64,000 nucleotides of DNA, taken from positions 22,553 to 86,552 of the forward strand of contig JAFXEF010000043.1 of assembly GCA_017520935.1 (NCBI GenBank), in the 5' to 3' direction. The notes below the pieces were generated by a model. It was not told the DNA's origin and searched no databases. It saw only the letters and a list, made by a program, of their open reading frames with translations. The position numbers and the translations under genes were made by a program. This DNA comes from Bacteroidaceae bacterium. GTDB taxonomy: Bacteria; Bacteroidota; Bacteroidia; Bacteroidales; Bacteroidaceae. Of this stretch, positions 55,697-64,000 are shown in pieces (the stretch's first letter is position 1; each line of letters begins with the position of its first letter).

Positions 55697-57133
55697 CTAA
55701 AAAACAATGATTTTATTGGCTCTGTCTAATGCATTTTCATCGTTCTCGTTCATGTAATTATGAATTGCCTTCCATCCGCCAATTAAAGTAAATTCCGATT
55801 CAAATTCCTTTTGCTTGGGCTTTCGTGTCAAATGTCCATCTTGAAAACATTTTAACAACACGCACCCCACATCAGCACCTTTGCGGCCATCGATTAGTTG
55901 ATGCAATCTCTTAATGAGTTTCTCGGGCTCTTCATGTTGTATGATTGTGTGGAAAAGATTTATTGAAGTTGTCGCAACTATTTTTTTCTCTTCCTTTTCC
56001 TTAATGGCCATCTGGGGTTTAGGCTTCCTCTCCTCCTCTATCAGCCAAATCATCCTTACGAAACGAAAGAGAGCTGCACGATGCTCCAAGGTTACCTCTT
56101 TGCGATGCTTGAAGAAATATTTACCGATATGCCCCGCTTTAGGCACGACGATTCCATCTTTATAGTCAAATATTTCACGTAAGGCTGAGTAGTGGGCTTT
56201 TACATCCATACCTTGGGGTGGATTATAGAATCTCAATCCTTCGTACTCATCATCAAACTCGGTCGTATCCGTCTCTGCTTGCGAACTTATCCTTGGAGCC
56301 AAGAATCCTGACATAAAGAATGCAAGCATCTCCGTGCAATATTTCCCTTTCAGATTTCGTCTGATTACCTCCTCATTTTCATCACAAGAGTTAACCTTCC
56401 AATCTTCAAATTCTTCTATAACGCTACTTCCACATTCTTTTGCGAAGAGTTCCCTTTCGTAACGATAAAGCTCTTCACCTTGATCCAGCGTCATTCGATG
56501 CCTACCGATACATGTATGTATCTTTATAAGACTTTCTCGAAGTGCAGCCACCGATTCATTCAGTACCAATGCTAATTGGTCGGCACTCAAATCATTCGTC
56601 AAAAGATTCATCAGCGCCTGTACGTTGCCCGTACGGTCACAAGATATACCCTTCAGCTCGTCTCTTGAAAACGTATCGAAGACGTGCCATAACGTATCCT
56701 TTACCGAATCGGCATTAGCATCCTCTTCCTCTTCTTCGGGCAAGTAGAAAGGATTTACATCAAATTTGATGTCCAGCCTTACGCTCCACTGGCCATAATC
56801 CACATCTGCATCATATTGCAATAGGTTATGAACCGCAATAGATTCCGAGAGGTTGCTTTCAATCTGCAAGAAGAATTGATGTACCCGATGAACATCATAT
56901 AACAACCCAAGCAATAAGAATTTTCGCCCACCCGATGACATCGAGCGTGCTGAGGTCAATTCTTGGAAAAGATTCTCCAGCGCCTCCAGATATACAGTTT
57001 TCTTTTGTCTCAAACCTTCCATCCCTATTGCTTGTTGTACTTTGTTGAAAGAAACGGAAGGCAGGTATTTGGTAATGAAAAAATCACCACTAGGGTCGCC
57101 AAACCCCTTACAAGAATTTTGCATAACCATCAC
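55697..57133 (-). CDS. Unknown 478-aa protein downstream of hsdR
   Basis: 478 aa. No signal peptide, membrane segment or catalytic motif was recognised. The N-terminal half is helical; a charged stretch 'PEEEEEDANADS' is near 130-145. The C-terminal third ('TLIGGWKAIHNYMNENDENA') is repetitive and helical. It is AT-richer than the flanking genes and lies 157 bp downstream of hsdR on the same strand. Possibly part of the restriction or defence locus. The start could be any of three nearby ATGs (57133, 57130 or 57124). Confidence 0.7.
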   Translation of the reverse strand: MMVMQNSCKGFGDPSGDFFITKYLPSVSFNKVQQAIGMEGLRQKKTVYLEALENLFQELTSARSMSSGGRKFLLLGLLYDVHRVHQFFLQIESNLSESIAVHNLLQYDADVDYGQWSVRLDIKFDVNPFYLPEEEEEDANADSVKDTLWHVFDTFSRDELKGISCDRTGNVQALMNLLTNDLSADQLALVLNESVAALRESLIKIHTCIGRHRMTLDQGEELYRYERELFAKECGSSVIEEFEDWKVNSCDENEEVIRRNLKGKYCTEMLAFFMSGFLAPRISSQAETDTTEFDDEYEGLRFYNPPQGMDVKAHYSALREIFDYKDGIVVPKAGHIGKYFFKHRKEVTLEHRAALFRFVRMIWLIEEERKPKPQMAIKEKEEKKIVATTSINLFHTIIQHEEPEKLIKRLHQLIDGRKGADVGCVLLKCFQDGHLTRKPKQKEFESEFTLIGGWKAIHNYMNENDENALDRANKIIVF

Positions 57134-57290
57134 TGCCTCCCTTGTAGTGTTGCTACACGGTGGTGTAATGGCGGCAATGATCCTTCTTGCAAGTTTATGA
57201 ATTGGCGATTCAGTAGTGATGAAAGATGTCGCTCGCTACACTATGATGTATTCGTGTGTGCTAATGCCTGTTTCTTACAGTTGCGTTGTT

Positions 57291-60200
57291 TTATAGGTTC
57301 ATATATTTATCGAAGAAAGCCTGCAATTTTTCAATCACAACCCTCTTCTTTTCTGCTCTCTTTCCTCCTCCCCCGAATACGGGCATCGGGGGCAACACCT
57401 TGGTGATGGCGGTGCCTATGGTCGATAGGTAGCCCTCCTCAAAGGCATTGGCGATGAAGGCCTCTGTCTCGGCATGTTTCAAGTTCTCTTCTGCGATGAT
57501 TTGCCTGAGGTCGGCATCGCGGCGTTCGGCCACATAGCGTTCCCAGTTGTCCGTCACGTCGCCCGTGTCGGTGGGTGTCATGCGCTCGATGAACTGCTCT
57601 ATCAGCTCCTTCTTATTGCGCAGGTCGGGGCTGGCGGCAATGGCCTTGCGTATCTTCACCACCACCTCCATATCCTTGCAGTTGCCTTCGTGATATTCGG
57701 CCACCAGCATCAAGATGTAGTCGATACCTATCTGCACCTGCTTCACCAGCTCTATCTCAAACACCACATCGTCGTTCACCTTCTCCTTGTCGGCTTTCTG
57801 CTCGTGCTTGAACTCATCGCGCAGGTCGATATACCATGAGGTGTAGTCCTGTACCTCATAGTCGCTCAGCATCAGTTGGGCTTCGGCAAATTCGTCGAAC
57901 GCACCCAGCAGGTTGCGCAATTTCAGCAATGCGCCGAAGAGTTGCACAAAGCGCTTCTTCTCCTCCATGGTGCGTATGCCGCCTATGGTCGTGAGGCCAA
58001 ACTCTGCGAGCAGCAGCATCTCTATCTCCTTATAGCCGAGATGGTGCATGCCCTTCTCGTCATCATACCCGAAGAAGTAGTCATCGAAGGGGCGCATGGT
58101 GATCAAGCCTGCCGCATCCTTGTCGCCAAAGAGGGCAAAGCACTCCTTCACCTCCTTCTCCAGGTTGCGGAAGCACACCACATTGCCGCAATCCTTCACG
58201 GCATTGAGTATGCGGTTAGTGCGGCTGAAGGCCTGTAAGAGGCCATGCATCTTCAGGTTCTTGTCCACCCACAGGGTGTTCAGTGTCTTGGCATCGAATC
58301 CCGTGAGGAACATGCCCACGACGATGAGCAGGTCTATCTCCTTGTTCTTCATGCGCAGGGAGATGTCCTTGTAATAGTTGGCAAAGCGCTGGGCATCGAT
58401 GCCGTAGGTAGTGCCAAACTCAGCGTTATACTGGTCGATGGCGCGTGCCAGAAAATCCTTGCTCACCTCGTCCAGACGGTCGGTGCCTTCGGGGTTCTCG
58501 TCCTCCATGGCACCGATGCTGTCTCCCTCAGGGTCGTTGGCGGCATAGGTGAAGATGGTGGCAATGCGCAACCTCTCTTCCTCGGGCCTCTCGGCCTGCT
58601 GGCGCATGAACTCGTCGTAGTAGAGGCGTGCCTTCTCCGTGCTGTCTACGGCAAAGATGGAGTTGAAGCCCTTGGCGGCCACCTTCGTGCGTTGCTCCTC
58701 CACCTTCTTCTGGCGTGCCTTGGCCATCTCCACCACGTTCTTCGTCACGCTCATGCGGTAGCCCTCGTTGCGCTTGGTCTTGCGGGCAAAGTTGTCGAGG
58801 ATGTACGTCACGTTGTTGGCAATGTATCGCGGGTCGCGCAACAGCTCTTCCGAGTCGATGCCCCACACCTGCTCATCACGCACGCCCTCGCGCCCACGCA
58901 TGGTGCGCACATAGTCAATCTTGAACTTCAAGACGTTCTTGTCGTTGATGGCATTGATGATGGTGTAGCTATGTAGCGGACGTGTGCGGTTGCCCTCCTC
59001 GTCGGGCTCTCCGCCAAAGAGCTGTGCCGTGGTGGCCAGCTTCTTGTCCTTGGTGGTGGTGCTGGCGTTCTTGGCAAAGATGGGCGTGCCCGTGAAGCCG
59101 AAGATATAGTATTTCTTGAATCGCTTGGTGATGAGCTGGTGCATGTCGCCGAATTGCGAGCGGTGACACTCGTCGAATATCAGCACCACATTCTGGTCGA
59201 GGCAGTTGATCTCCTTGCCACCCTTCAAGAGGTTGCTCAGCTTCTGTATGGTGGTGATGATGATGCGGCTATTGGGGTCGTTGAGTTGACGCAGGAGGAT
59301 GGCGGCATTGGCATTGCTGTTGGCCGCATCTTTCTCGAAGTTGTCATACTCCTTCATCGTCTGATAGTCGAGGTCCTTGCGGTCGACCACAAAGAGCACC
59401 TTGTCCACCATCGGCAATTTCGATGCCAGCTGGGCGGTCTTGAACGAGGTGAGTGTCTTGCCGCTACCCGTCGTGTGCCAAATGTAGCCACCAGCCTTGC
59501 GCGTGCCCTGCAGGCGGCGGTTATGGGCATACTGTATCTTGAGCAGTATGCGCTCGGTAGCCGCTATCTGATAGGGGCGCATCACCATCAGGTTCTTGTC
59601 GGCGGTGAACACGCAGTACTTGGTCAGGATATTCAGCAAAGCCTCCTTGGCCATGAAGGTGGCGGTGAAGTCCTCCAGGTCGTTGATGACATGGTTCTCG
59701 GCATCGGCCCAGTAGGAGGTAAACTCGAAGGAGTTGCTCTGTGTCTTCACCCTCGTCTTCTGCCGTACCTGCTCCTGCACATGGGCATAGCGGGTGGTGT
59801 TGCTATAGTATTTGGTGAACGTGCCGTTTGAGATGACGAAGAGCTGCACATAGTCAAACAGCCCATTGTCTGCCCAAAACGACTCACGCCCGTAGCGGTT
59901 TATCTGATTGAACGCCTCCTTGATGTCCACCCCACGGCGCTTCAGCTCCACATGCACGAGGGGGAGGCCATTGACGAGGATGGTCACATCGTAGCGGTTC
60001 TTGGCCGTGCCGCCCGTGGGGGTGTACTGGTTCATCACCTGCACATGGTTGTTGTGTATGTCGCGGCGGTCGATAAGGCGTATGTTCTTCGTCTCCCCAT
60101 TGTCGAGGCGGATGTTCACGATGGGGTCGCGCTGTATGCGTTCGGTCTTGTCCTCGATAGTGAGATTTTCATTGGCTATCTCCTGCGTGAACAGGCGCTT

Positions 60201-60446
60201 CCACTCGGCATCGCTCAGGCGGATATTGTTCAGCTTCTCCAGTTGTGTGCGGAGGTTGTCTATCAACCCCTGCTCAGTGTCGATGCTCAGCCGCTCATAG
60301 CCCTGCGCCACGAGTTGGCGGATGAAGCCCTCCTCCAGTGCCGCCTCACTCTGGTAGCGCTGCGCCTCGTGCACAGGCTCCTCATAGTGGGTCATCACCG
60401 TGAGGTTGCTCTGCTGGATAACGATGTTGAAATTCTCTATTAGCAT
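57291..60446 (-). CDS. hsdR: Type I restriction enzyme R subunit HsdR
   Basis: 1051 aa, normal length. An N-terminal nuclease domain has the PD-(D/E)xK-type residues D153, E167 and K169 ('YDVTILVNG' and 'HVELKRRG'). The superfamily 2 helicase motor has motif I 'TGSGKT' (326-331), motif II 'DECH' (425-428) and motif III 'FTGTPIF'. The C-terminal region is helical and binds the methylase complex. It translocates and cuts unmethylated DNA. All key residues are present, so it looks active. It starts 13 nt after the 217-aa gene. Confidence 0.96.
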   Translation of the reverse strand: MLIENFNIVIQQSNLTVMTHYEEPVHEAQRYQSEAALEEGFIRQLVAQGYERLSIDTEQGLIDNLRTQLEKLNNIRLSDAEWKRLFTQEIANENLTIEDKTERIQRDPIVNIRLDNGETKNIRLIDRRDIHNNHVQVMNQYTPTGGTAKNRYDVTILVNGLPLVHVELKRRGVDIKEAFNQINRYGRESFWADNGLFDYVQLFVISNGTFTKYYSNTTRYAHVQEQVRQKTRVKTQSNSFEFTSYWADAENHVINDLEDFTATFMAKEALLNILTKYCVFTADKNLMVMRPYQIAATERILLKIQYAHNRRLQGTRKAGGYIWHTTGSGKTLTSFKTAQLASKLPMVDKVLFVVDRKDLDYQTMKEYDNFEKDAANSNANAAILLRQLNDPNSRIIITTIQKLSNLLKGGKEINCLDQNVVLIFDECHRSQFGDMHQLITKRFKKYYIFGFTGTPIFAKNASTTTKDKKLATTAQLFGGEPDEEGNRTRPLHSYTIINAINDKNVLKFKIDYVRTMRGREGVRDEQVWGIDSEELLRDPRYIANNVTYILDNFARKTKRNEGYRMSVTKNVVEMAKARQKKVEEQRTKVAAKGFNSIFAVDSTEKARLYYDEFMRQQAERPEEERLRIATIFTYAANDPEGDSIGAMEDENPEGTDRLDEVSKDFLARAIDQYNAEFGTTYGIDAQRFANYYKDISLRMKNKEIDLLIVVGMFLTGFDAKTLNTLWVDKNLKMHGLLQAFSRTNRILNAVKDCGNVVCFRNLEKEVKECFALFGDKDAAGLITMRPFDDYFFGYDDEKGMHHLGYKEIEMLLLAEFGLTTIGGIRTMEEKKRFVQLFGALLKLRNLLGAFDEFAEAQLMLSDYEVQDYTSWYIDLRDEFKHEQKADKEKVNDDVVFEIELVKQVQIGIDYILMLVAEYHEGNCKDMEVVVKIRKAIAASPDLRNKKELIEQFIERMTPTDTGDVTDNWERYVAERRDADLRQIIAEENLKHAETEAFIANAFEEGYLSTIGTAITKVLPPMPVFGGGGKRAEKKRVVIEKLQAFFDKYMNL

Positions 60447-60459
60447 ACTATTCTTCTTT

Positions 60460-61113
60460 TTATGTAGTGCAACGGATTAGCAATCCAATAAAAATCACAA
60501 TAAATGCCACAACGACGATTGTTGATATAGTCTTAATCCACACATCATAGTCGGCCATCGTCCTCTCGTATCCATAAGGAGCCAAGAGATTATAATACCG
60601 CTTAACATTCTCCTCCAGTTTCTTGTAGCCATTTGAGCCTGGCTCAAAATAGGTATACAACAACTCATCAAATGCCTTTCGATATAACTTTTGATATTGC
60701 ACTATACCATTAGCCTTTTGTGCAAAAGCATCTCCATGCAATTCCGTTGACCTCTCAATAATAGAGCGTTGATACTCATCGATATAAGGACATTCTCTGA
60801 TATTGACCAGATACCTTGTACATACCTCAATTGATGGACTTTCCTCTTCCATAAACAACCGCACCAAATTCTCATTAAAGCATGTGTTTAAGCCTTCATC
60901 GTGACTTTTATGTCCTGTATGTTCTTGGGTATTCAAATACTTCAGTATGATTGAGTATATCTTGTTGTATATTTTGACCAATGAACTCAACGTATTCGCA
61001 TCTTTCATCCGAATAAGTTCGATGGCATAATTGGTTACGCCCGAACTACATTCGTAGCGGAAATCCAAGAATTCTAATAATTCTGAGTACCTATATTCAC
61101 TGTATTTGGACAT
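60460..61113 (-). CDS. Unknown 217-aa tail-anchored protein inside the restriction operon
   Basis: 217 aa. Helical, with one hydrophobic segment at the very C-terminus ('ISTIVVVAFIVIFIGLLI', about 193-211) that suggests a tail-anchored membrane protein facing the cytoplasm. No known family. It is strikingly AT-rich compared with hsdR and the HsdM half of the next gene. It starts 2 nt after the HsdMS stop and ends 13 nt before hsdR, so it is part of the operon. It might be a helper, immunity or sensor protein of the restriction system. Confidence 0.8.
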   Translation of the reverse strand: MSKYSEYRYSELLEFLDFRYECSSGVTNYAIELIRMKDANTLSSLVKIYNKIYSIILKYLNTQEHTGHKSHDEGLNTCFNENLVRLFMEEESPSIEVCTRYLVNIRECPYIDEYQRSIIERSTELHGDAFAQKANGIVQYQKLYRKAFDELLYTYFEPGSNGYKKLEENVKRYYNLLAPYGYERTMADYDVWIKTISTIVVVAFIVIFIGLLIRCTT

Positions 61114-61115
61114 AA

Positions 61116-63296
61116 TTACTCAAATGTTAAGAGTTGGTTTCTATAATATTCGTACTGCTTTTTTCGTAACTTAATTTCGGTTTCAATCGATAGGCTCAAT
61201 TGCTCGAATGAATCGAGTTTTTTAACGATTTCCTCTTGTATTGCTATTGAAGGGTATGGAATTCTTATAGCAGAAAATTTATCCTTGGATAATCCAAAAC
61301 GTGTCAAACCTGTAGCATATTTATAAATTTGCTCTTTTACGAAGCAAGTATCAAAAAGATAGTTAATGTAATGCGATGTAATCATATCATGCTGATGCAA
61401 TCTATATCTCATAATATGATAACTATATACAACATTATCTAATGATTCGATTGCTACTGCTGAATGACCTATATCTTCTCTTGTTTCTGAGGTTGGCGTA
61501 ATGAAAATATCTCCCTTTATTACATTACAGGCTGTTACCTTTTTTAAGGGTGCCGTAACTTTCATTGTTGGAGTATCCTTTGTAATATATTTATTTTTAT
61601 AAACATCCATGTAATTAAGTAATGTGACTTCCGGTTCTTCTGGTACTATTTTTTTATCCACACCTATGTTTTCAAAAGAACCTAAATCCCCCAATTCCTT
61701 CCACTCAACATCTTCAATTCCTTCGAAAAGCTCTAACTGCTTTGCAATATCGTCTACTTGCTGGCGTAGCTTGTTTATTGTGACAACTACGTCGGCCAAC
61801 TCACCATTCACGGCGGCGATGTCGATGCGCTCGCGGGTGTCGGGCTGCTCCACATACGACGACACCGAGAGGTTGCAATCATTGGCAATGATGTCCTCAT
61901 TCTTCACCAAGCGGCAGAAGTACGGCTCATCCACACGCGCCTCGATGGCCTCGGCTATACGGTCTTGGTGCTGGGGGCGCAGGAAATTCTTGTTGCCCTC
62001 CTTCTCAAACTCACCGCTGGCATCCACGAAGAGCACGCTATTGTCCGTCTTCGTACCCTTGCGAAGCACGATGATGCAGGTGGCGATACCCACCCCGAAG
62101 AAGAGGTTCGAGGGAAGCTGGATGACCGCATCCACATAGTTATTGTCCAATAAATATTTACGTATCTTCTGCTCAGTACCCCCACGATAGAGCACACCGG
62201 GAAACTCTACGATAGCCGCCACGCCGCTCTCGCTCAGGTGATGCAGCATGTGCATGGTGAAGGCCAAGTCGGCCTTCGACTTGGGTGCCAACACACCGGC
62301 TCTGGTGTAGCGCTCGTCGTTAATCAAAATAGGATTATCCTCCCCCTCCCACTTGATGCTATAGGGGGGATTCGACACGATGGCATCGAAACCCTTGCAA
62401 TCTCTCACCAACTCCAAGTGCTTGGGCTCTGTGAGCGTGTCGCCCAGCTCAATCTCGAAATTGTCGAAACTGATGCCGTGGAGAAACATGTTTATGCGGC
62501 ACAGGTTGTAGGTGCTGGGGTTGATCTCCTGCCCGTAGTATTGCAGGTTGGGGTTGTCGCGACCGATGGTCTTGGCAAACTTCAGAAGCAGCGAGCCGCT
62601 ACCACACGCAGGGTCATACACACGGCGGATATTGTTGTTACGAACGAGGCAGAGGCGTGCCAGCAATTCGCTCACGGCAGGCGGGGTGAAGTATTCGCCA
62701 CCGCTCTTGCCCGCACTGGCGGCATACATCTGCATCAGGAACTCGTAGGCATCGCCGAAGGCATCAATGGTGTGGTCGGCAAACGAGCCGCCCAGGTCCA
62801 TGGCGGCCACGGCCTTCAGCACCTTGGCAAGGAGCTCGTTGCGCTTCGTCACGGTGCGGCCTAATGAGGTGCTATCCACGAGGAAGTCGCCAAAGAGGCC
62901 ACGCAGGTCGTCCTCCGAGGGTTGACCCTGTGCCGAGGCCTCGATGCCGCGGAAGACGGTACTGAGTGTCTCGTTGAGGTTTTCATCATCGTCGGCACGC
63001 TTTGCCACATTGGCAAACAGGTGCGAGGGGAGTATGAAGTAGCCCTTCTCCTCCACAATCTGCTCACGGCCATACTCGGCCTCCTCATCGCTCATCAGCG
63101 TGTAGTCAAAGTCCGCCTCGCCAGCCTCGGCCTGCAAGCGATTGACATACTCTACCATACTCTCAGAAATGTATCGGTAGAAGAGTGTGCCCAGCACGTA
63201 TGACTTGAATTCCCATCCATCTACCGAGCCACGCAGGTCATCGGCAATTTTCCATATCGTGCGGTGCAATTCGGCACGTTGTTGTTCGTTCGACAT
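61116..63296 (-). CDS. Fused type I methylase and half specificity subunit (HsdM-HsdS)
   Basis: 726 aa. Residues 1-485 are HsdM: an N-terminal helical domain, AdoMet motif I 'DPACGSGS' (228-235) and the N6-adenine catalytic 'NPPY' (309-312). A helical spacer (about 495-525) joins a single target-recognition domain (about 530-690: 'WKELGDLGSFENIG' start, 'GLTRFGLSKDKFSAIRIPYP' end), then a second helix (690-725). A normal HsdS has two recognition domains; here there is one, so two fusion proteins probably pair to read a palindromic bipartite site. It methylates adenine to protect host DNA from HsdR. The recognition half is AT-rich. Confidence 0.92.
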   Translation of the reverse strand: MSNEQQRAELHRTIWKIADDLRGSVDGWEFKSYVLGTLFYRYISESMVEYVNRLQAEAGEADFDYTLMSDEEAEYGREQIVEEKGYFILPSHLFANVAKRADDDENLNETLSTVFRGIEASAQGQPSEDDLRGLFGDFLVDSTSLGRTVTKRNELLAKVLKAVAAMDLGGSFADHTIDAFGDAYEFLMQMYAASAGKSGGEYFTPPAVSELLARLCLVRNNNIRRVYDPACGSGSLLLKFAKTIGRDNPNLQYYGQEINPSTYNLCRINMFLHGISFDNFEIELGDTLTEPKHLELVRDCKGFDAIVSNPPYSIKWEGEDNPILINDERYTRAGVLAPKSKADLAFTMHMLHHLSESGVAAIVEFPGVLYRGGTEQKIRKYLLDNNYVDAVIQLPSNLFFGVGIATCIIVLRKGTKTDNSVLFVDASGEFEKEGNKNFLRPQHQDRIAEAIEARVDEPYFCRLVKNEDIIANDCNLSVSSYVEQPDTRERIDIAAVNGELADVVVTINKLRQQVDDIAKQLELFEGIEDVEWKELGDLGSFENIGVDKKIVPEEPEVTLLNYMDVYKNKYITKDTPTMKVTAPLKKVTACNVIKGDIFITPTSETREDIGHSAVAIESLDNVVYSYHIMRYRLHQHDMITSHYINYLFDTCFVKEQIYKYATGLTRFGLSKDKFSAIRIPYPSIAIQEEIVKKLDSFEQLSLSIETEIKLRKKQYEYYRNQLLTFE

Positions 63297-63342
63297 ATCT
63301 TGTTCGGTTCAGATTCTACGTTTTTTCAGTGTATGCCCAACC

Positions 63343-63534
63343 TCAGTAACCAATCTCCACCGAGTCTCCCCACTCACAATCCGTGACGATACCGGTCACC
63401 AAGGAGGTGCCGTCATTCACTTCGGCACTGCGGTTTTCGGGAGCATCGGCAGGGATAGGATTGGTGCAGGCACACATGCCCATGCACATCAAAAGGCACA
63501 AAAAACAGCGGTTCCCATACGTTTTAGCACGCAT
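63343..63534 (-). CDS. Small lipoprotein (about 63 aa)
   Basis: From the ATG at 63534: 'MRAKTYGNRCFLCLLMCMG' then 'MCACTNPIP', with a lipobox-like cysteine near residue 21. The mature part is short and acidic, ending 'CEWGDSVEIGY'. A longer frame from 63633 adds a non-signal-like stretch and is less likely. It lies upstream of HsdMS on the same strand; a -7 box is about 130 nt upstream. Function unknown. Confidence 0.5.
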   Translation of the reverse strand: MRAKTYGNRCFLCLLMCMGMCACTNPIPADAPENRSAEVNDGTSLVTGIVTDCEWGDSVEIGY

Positions 63535-63660
63535 AGAGAACCGCCATATAGCAAGCTCACACGAAACAGAAAGGCCTAATTTACCCCCCCCTATTTCGCT
63601 GTTTATCAGATAGTTACAATACATCTGTCGCATATCTACTGGATGTGTTTGGTTAATCTC

Positions 63661-63862
63661 TGCAAAGATAGTAACAAACGAGCGAGAAATACGAAACTTG
63701 TTTCAGTATTTTTTACAGCGAGTGCAGTATATCTTCGCAGTTTACTGCAAAGATACTAATAAACGAGCGAAATAGTATCAAGCTTGCTTGAATATTTTTT
63801 TACAGCGAGTGCTGTATGTCTTCGCAGTTAACTGCAGAGATACGCATAAGCAAGCGAGAAAA
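63661..63862. repeat. Tandem copies of the AAAGATA/AACGAGCG interspersed repeat
   Basis: Two near-complete units of about 86 bp start at 63661 and 63747; a third degenerate start is at 63833. Each unit opens with TGCAAAGATA, contains AAACGAGCG(A/G)AA, a CAAGCTTG-type centre in unit 2 and CAGCGAGTG, and closes with TCTTCGCAG. The ends are imperfect inverted repeats, so each unit could fold into a long hairpin. Same family as 13515-13703. Confidence 0.85.
63663..63670 (-). promoter_or_regulatory. -7-like box within the interspersed repeat
   Basis: TATCTTTG on the minus strand at the outer edge of the repeat, about 130 nt before the small lipoprotein gene. Confidence 0.35.
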
Positions 63863-63900
63863 CAAAAGTTTATTCCCCGGCGAATGATGACAGCCGACAA

Positions 63901-63935
63901 GGTAAACGAGGTAAACGCGGTAAACTCACCTGTTT
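63901..63935. repeat. Three 9-bp GGTAAACGC-type repeats, shared with the DUF3987 gene
   Basis: GGTAAACGA, GGTAAACGC and GGTAAACTC in tandem, then ACCTGTTT. The last 26 bases (63910-63935) occur exactly, in the opposite orientation, inside the DUF3987 gene at 54097-54122, where they encode part of 'VNAVNAVNSPV'. Confidence 0.8.
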
Positions 63936-63961
63936 TTATTTTTTTAGGAACTGGCACGGCG

Positions 63962-63979
63962 ACCCCTATATATAGGGGT
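63962..63979. repeat. 18-bp perfect palindrome at the AT-rich right edge
   Basis: ACCCCTATATATAGGGGT, followed to the window end by an almost pure A/T stretch. It could be a hairpin, terminator or binding site; the context continues beyond the window. Confidence 0.55.
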
Positions 63980-64000
63980 TTAATATTATATTATATATAA

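Noticed and set aside
56963..57406. 147-aa plus-strand open frame over the hsdR end
   Set aside because: It overlaps the ends of two minus-strand genes and shows no coding signature of its own.
63788..64000. 70-aa open frame running off the right edge
   Set aside because: It reads through the interspersed repeat and the GGTAAACGC units into A/T sequence, so it is more likely repeat than gene. The continuation beyond the window would decide.

Overview
The window comes from a Bacteroidales bacterium, probably Prevotellaceae-like (GC near 50%). The evidence is two SusC/SusD pairs, Bacteroidetes-type -7 promoter boxes (TAnnTTTG) without Shine-Dalgarno sequences, lipoprotein-rich surface genes, a single B12-dependent ribonucleotide reductase, DUF5675 and VirE_N/DUF3987-type genes, and the family of 'GCAAAGATA...AACGAGCG' intergenic repeats. 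Genus and species cannot be fixed from sequence reading alone.

Layout. 1-1939: a secreted protein on the minus strand that runs off the left edge. 2009-2082: tRNA-Arg(CCG). 2235-3987: asnA and ung. 4085-7464: an LptD-like outer-membrane protein and an HD-domain protein. 7531-13469: a minus-strand pair, GH2 beta-galactosidase followed by a GH128-like glycosidase. 13470-14614: a 1.1-kb non-coding, repeat-rich region with a TIR-bounded 199-bp element. 14615-22868: two very large secreted modular proteins, the second with another GH128-like catalytic module. 22917-26610: a 67-aa peptide gene, a polytopic membrane protein and a CxxCH-containing beta-propeller lipoprotein. 26746-43539: a seven-gene operon FAS1-susC-susD-FAS1-FAS1-susC-susD, closed by a strong terminator. 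43633-45669: amidase and Mce/MlaD genes. 46234-50986: dnaA, nrdJ and folB. 51008-55517: a compact minus-strand, phage- or mobile-like cluster (lipoprotein, M15 peptidase, DUF5675, VirE_N/DUF3987 primase-helicase and two small proteins). 55697-63296: a type I restriction-modification locus with a fused HsdM-HsdS, an inserted membrane-anchored protein, HsdR and an unknown 478-aa gene. 63343-64000: a small lipoprotein and more intergenic repeats.

How it may work together. The left and central part (1-43.5 kb) looks like a glycan-handling surface region: secreted glycosidases and binding-module proteins surround two TonB-dependent SusCD importers whose usual SusE/F-type surface proteins are replaced by fasciclin-domain lipoproteins. 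The right part (51-64 kb) is accessory: a primase-helicase/lysis-like cluster beside an unusual restriction locus whose specificity domain and inserted membrane gene are much more AT-rich than their neighbours, suggesting recent exchange. The best candidates for something undescribed are the FAS1-SusCD operon, the peptide/membrane protein/haem-motif lipoprotein trio, and the HsdMS plus membrane-protein restriction locus.
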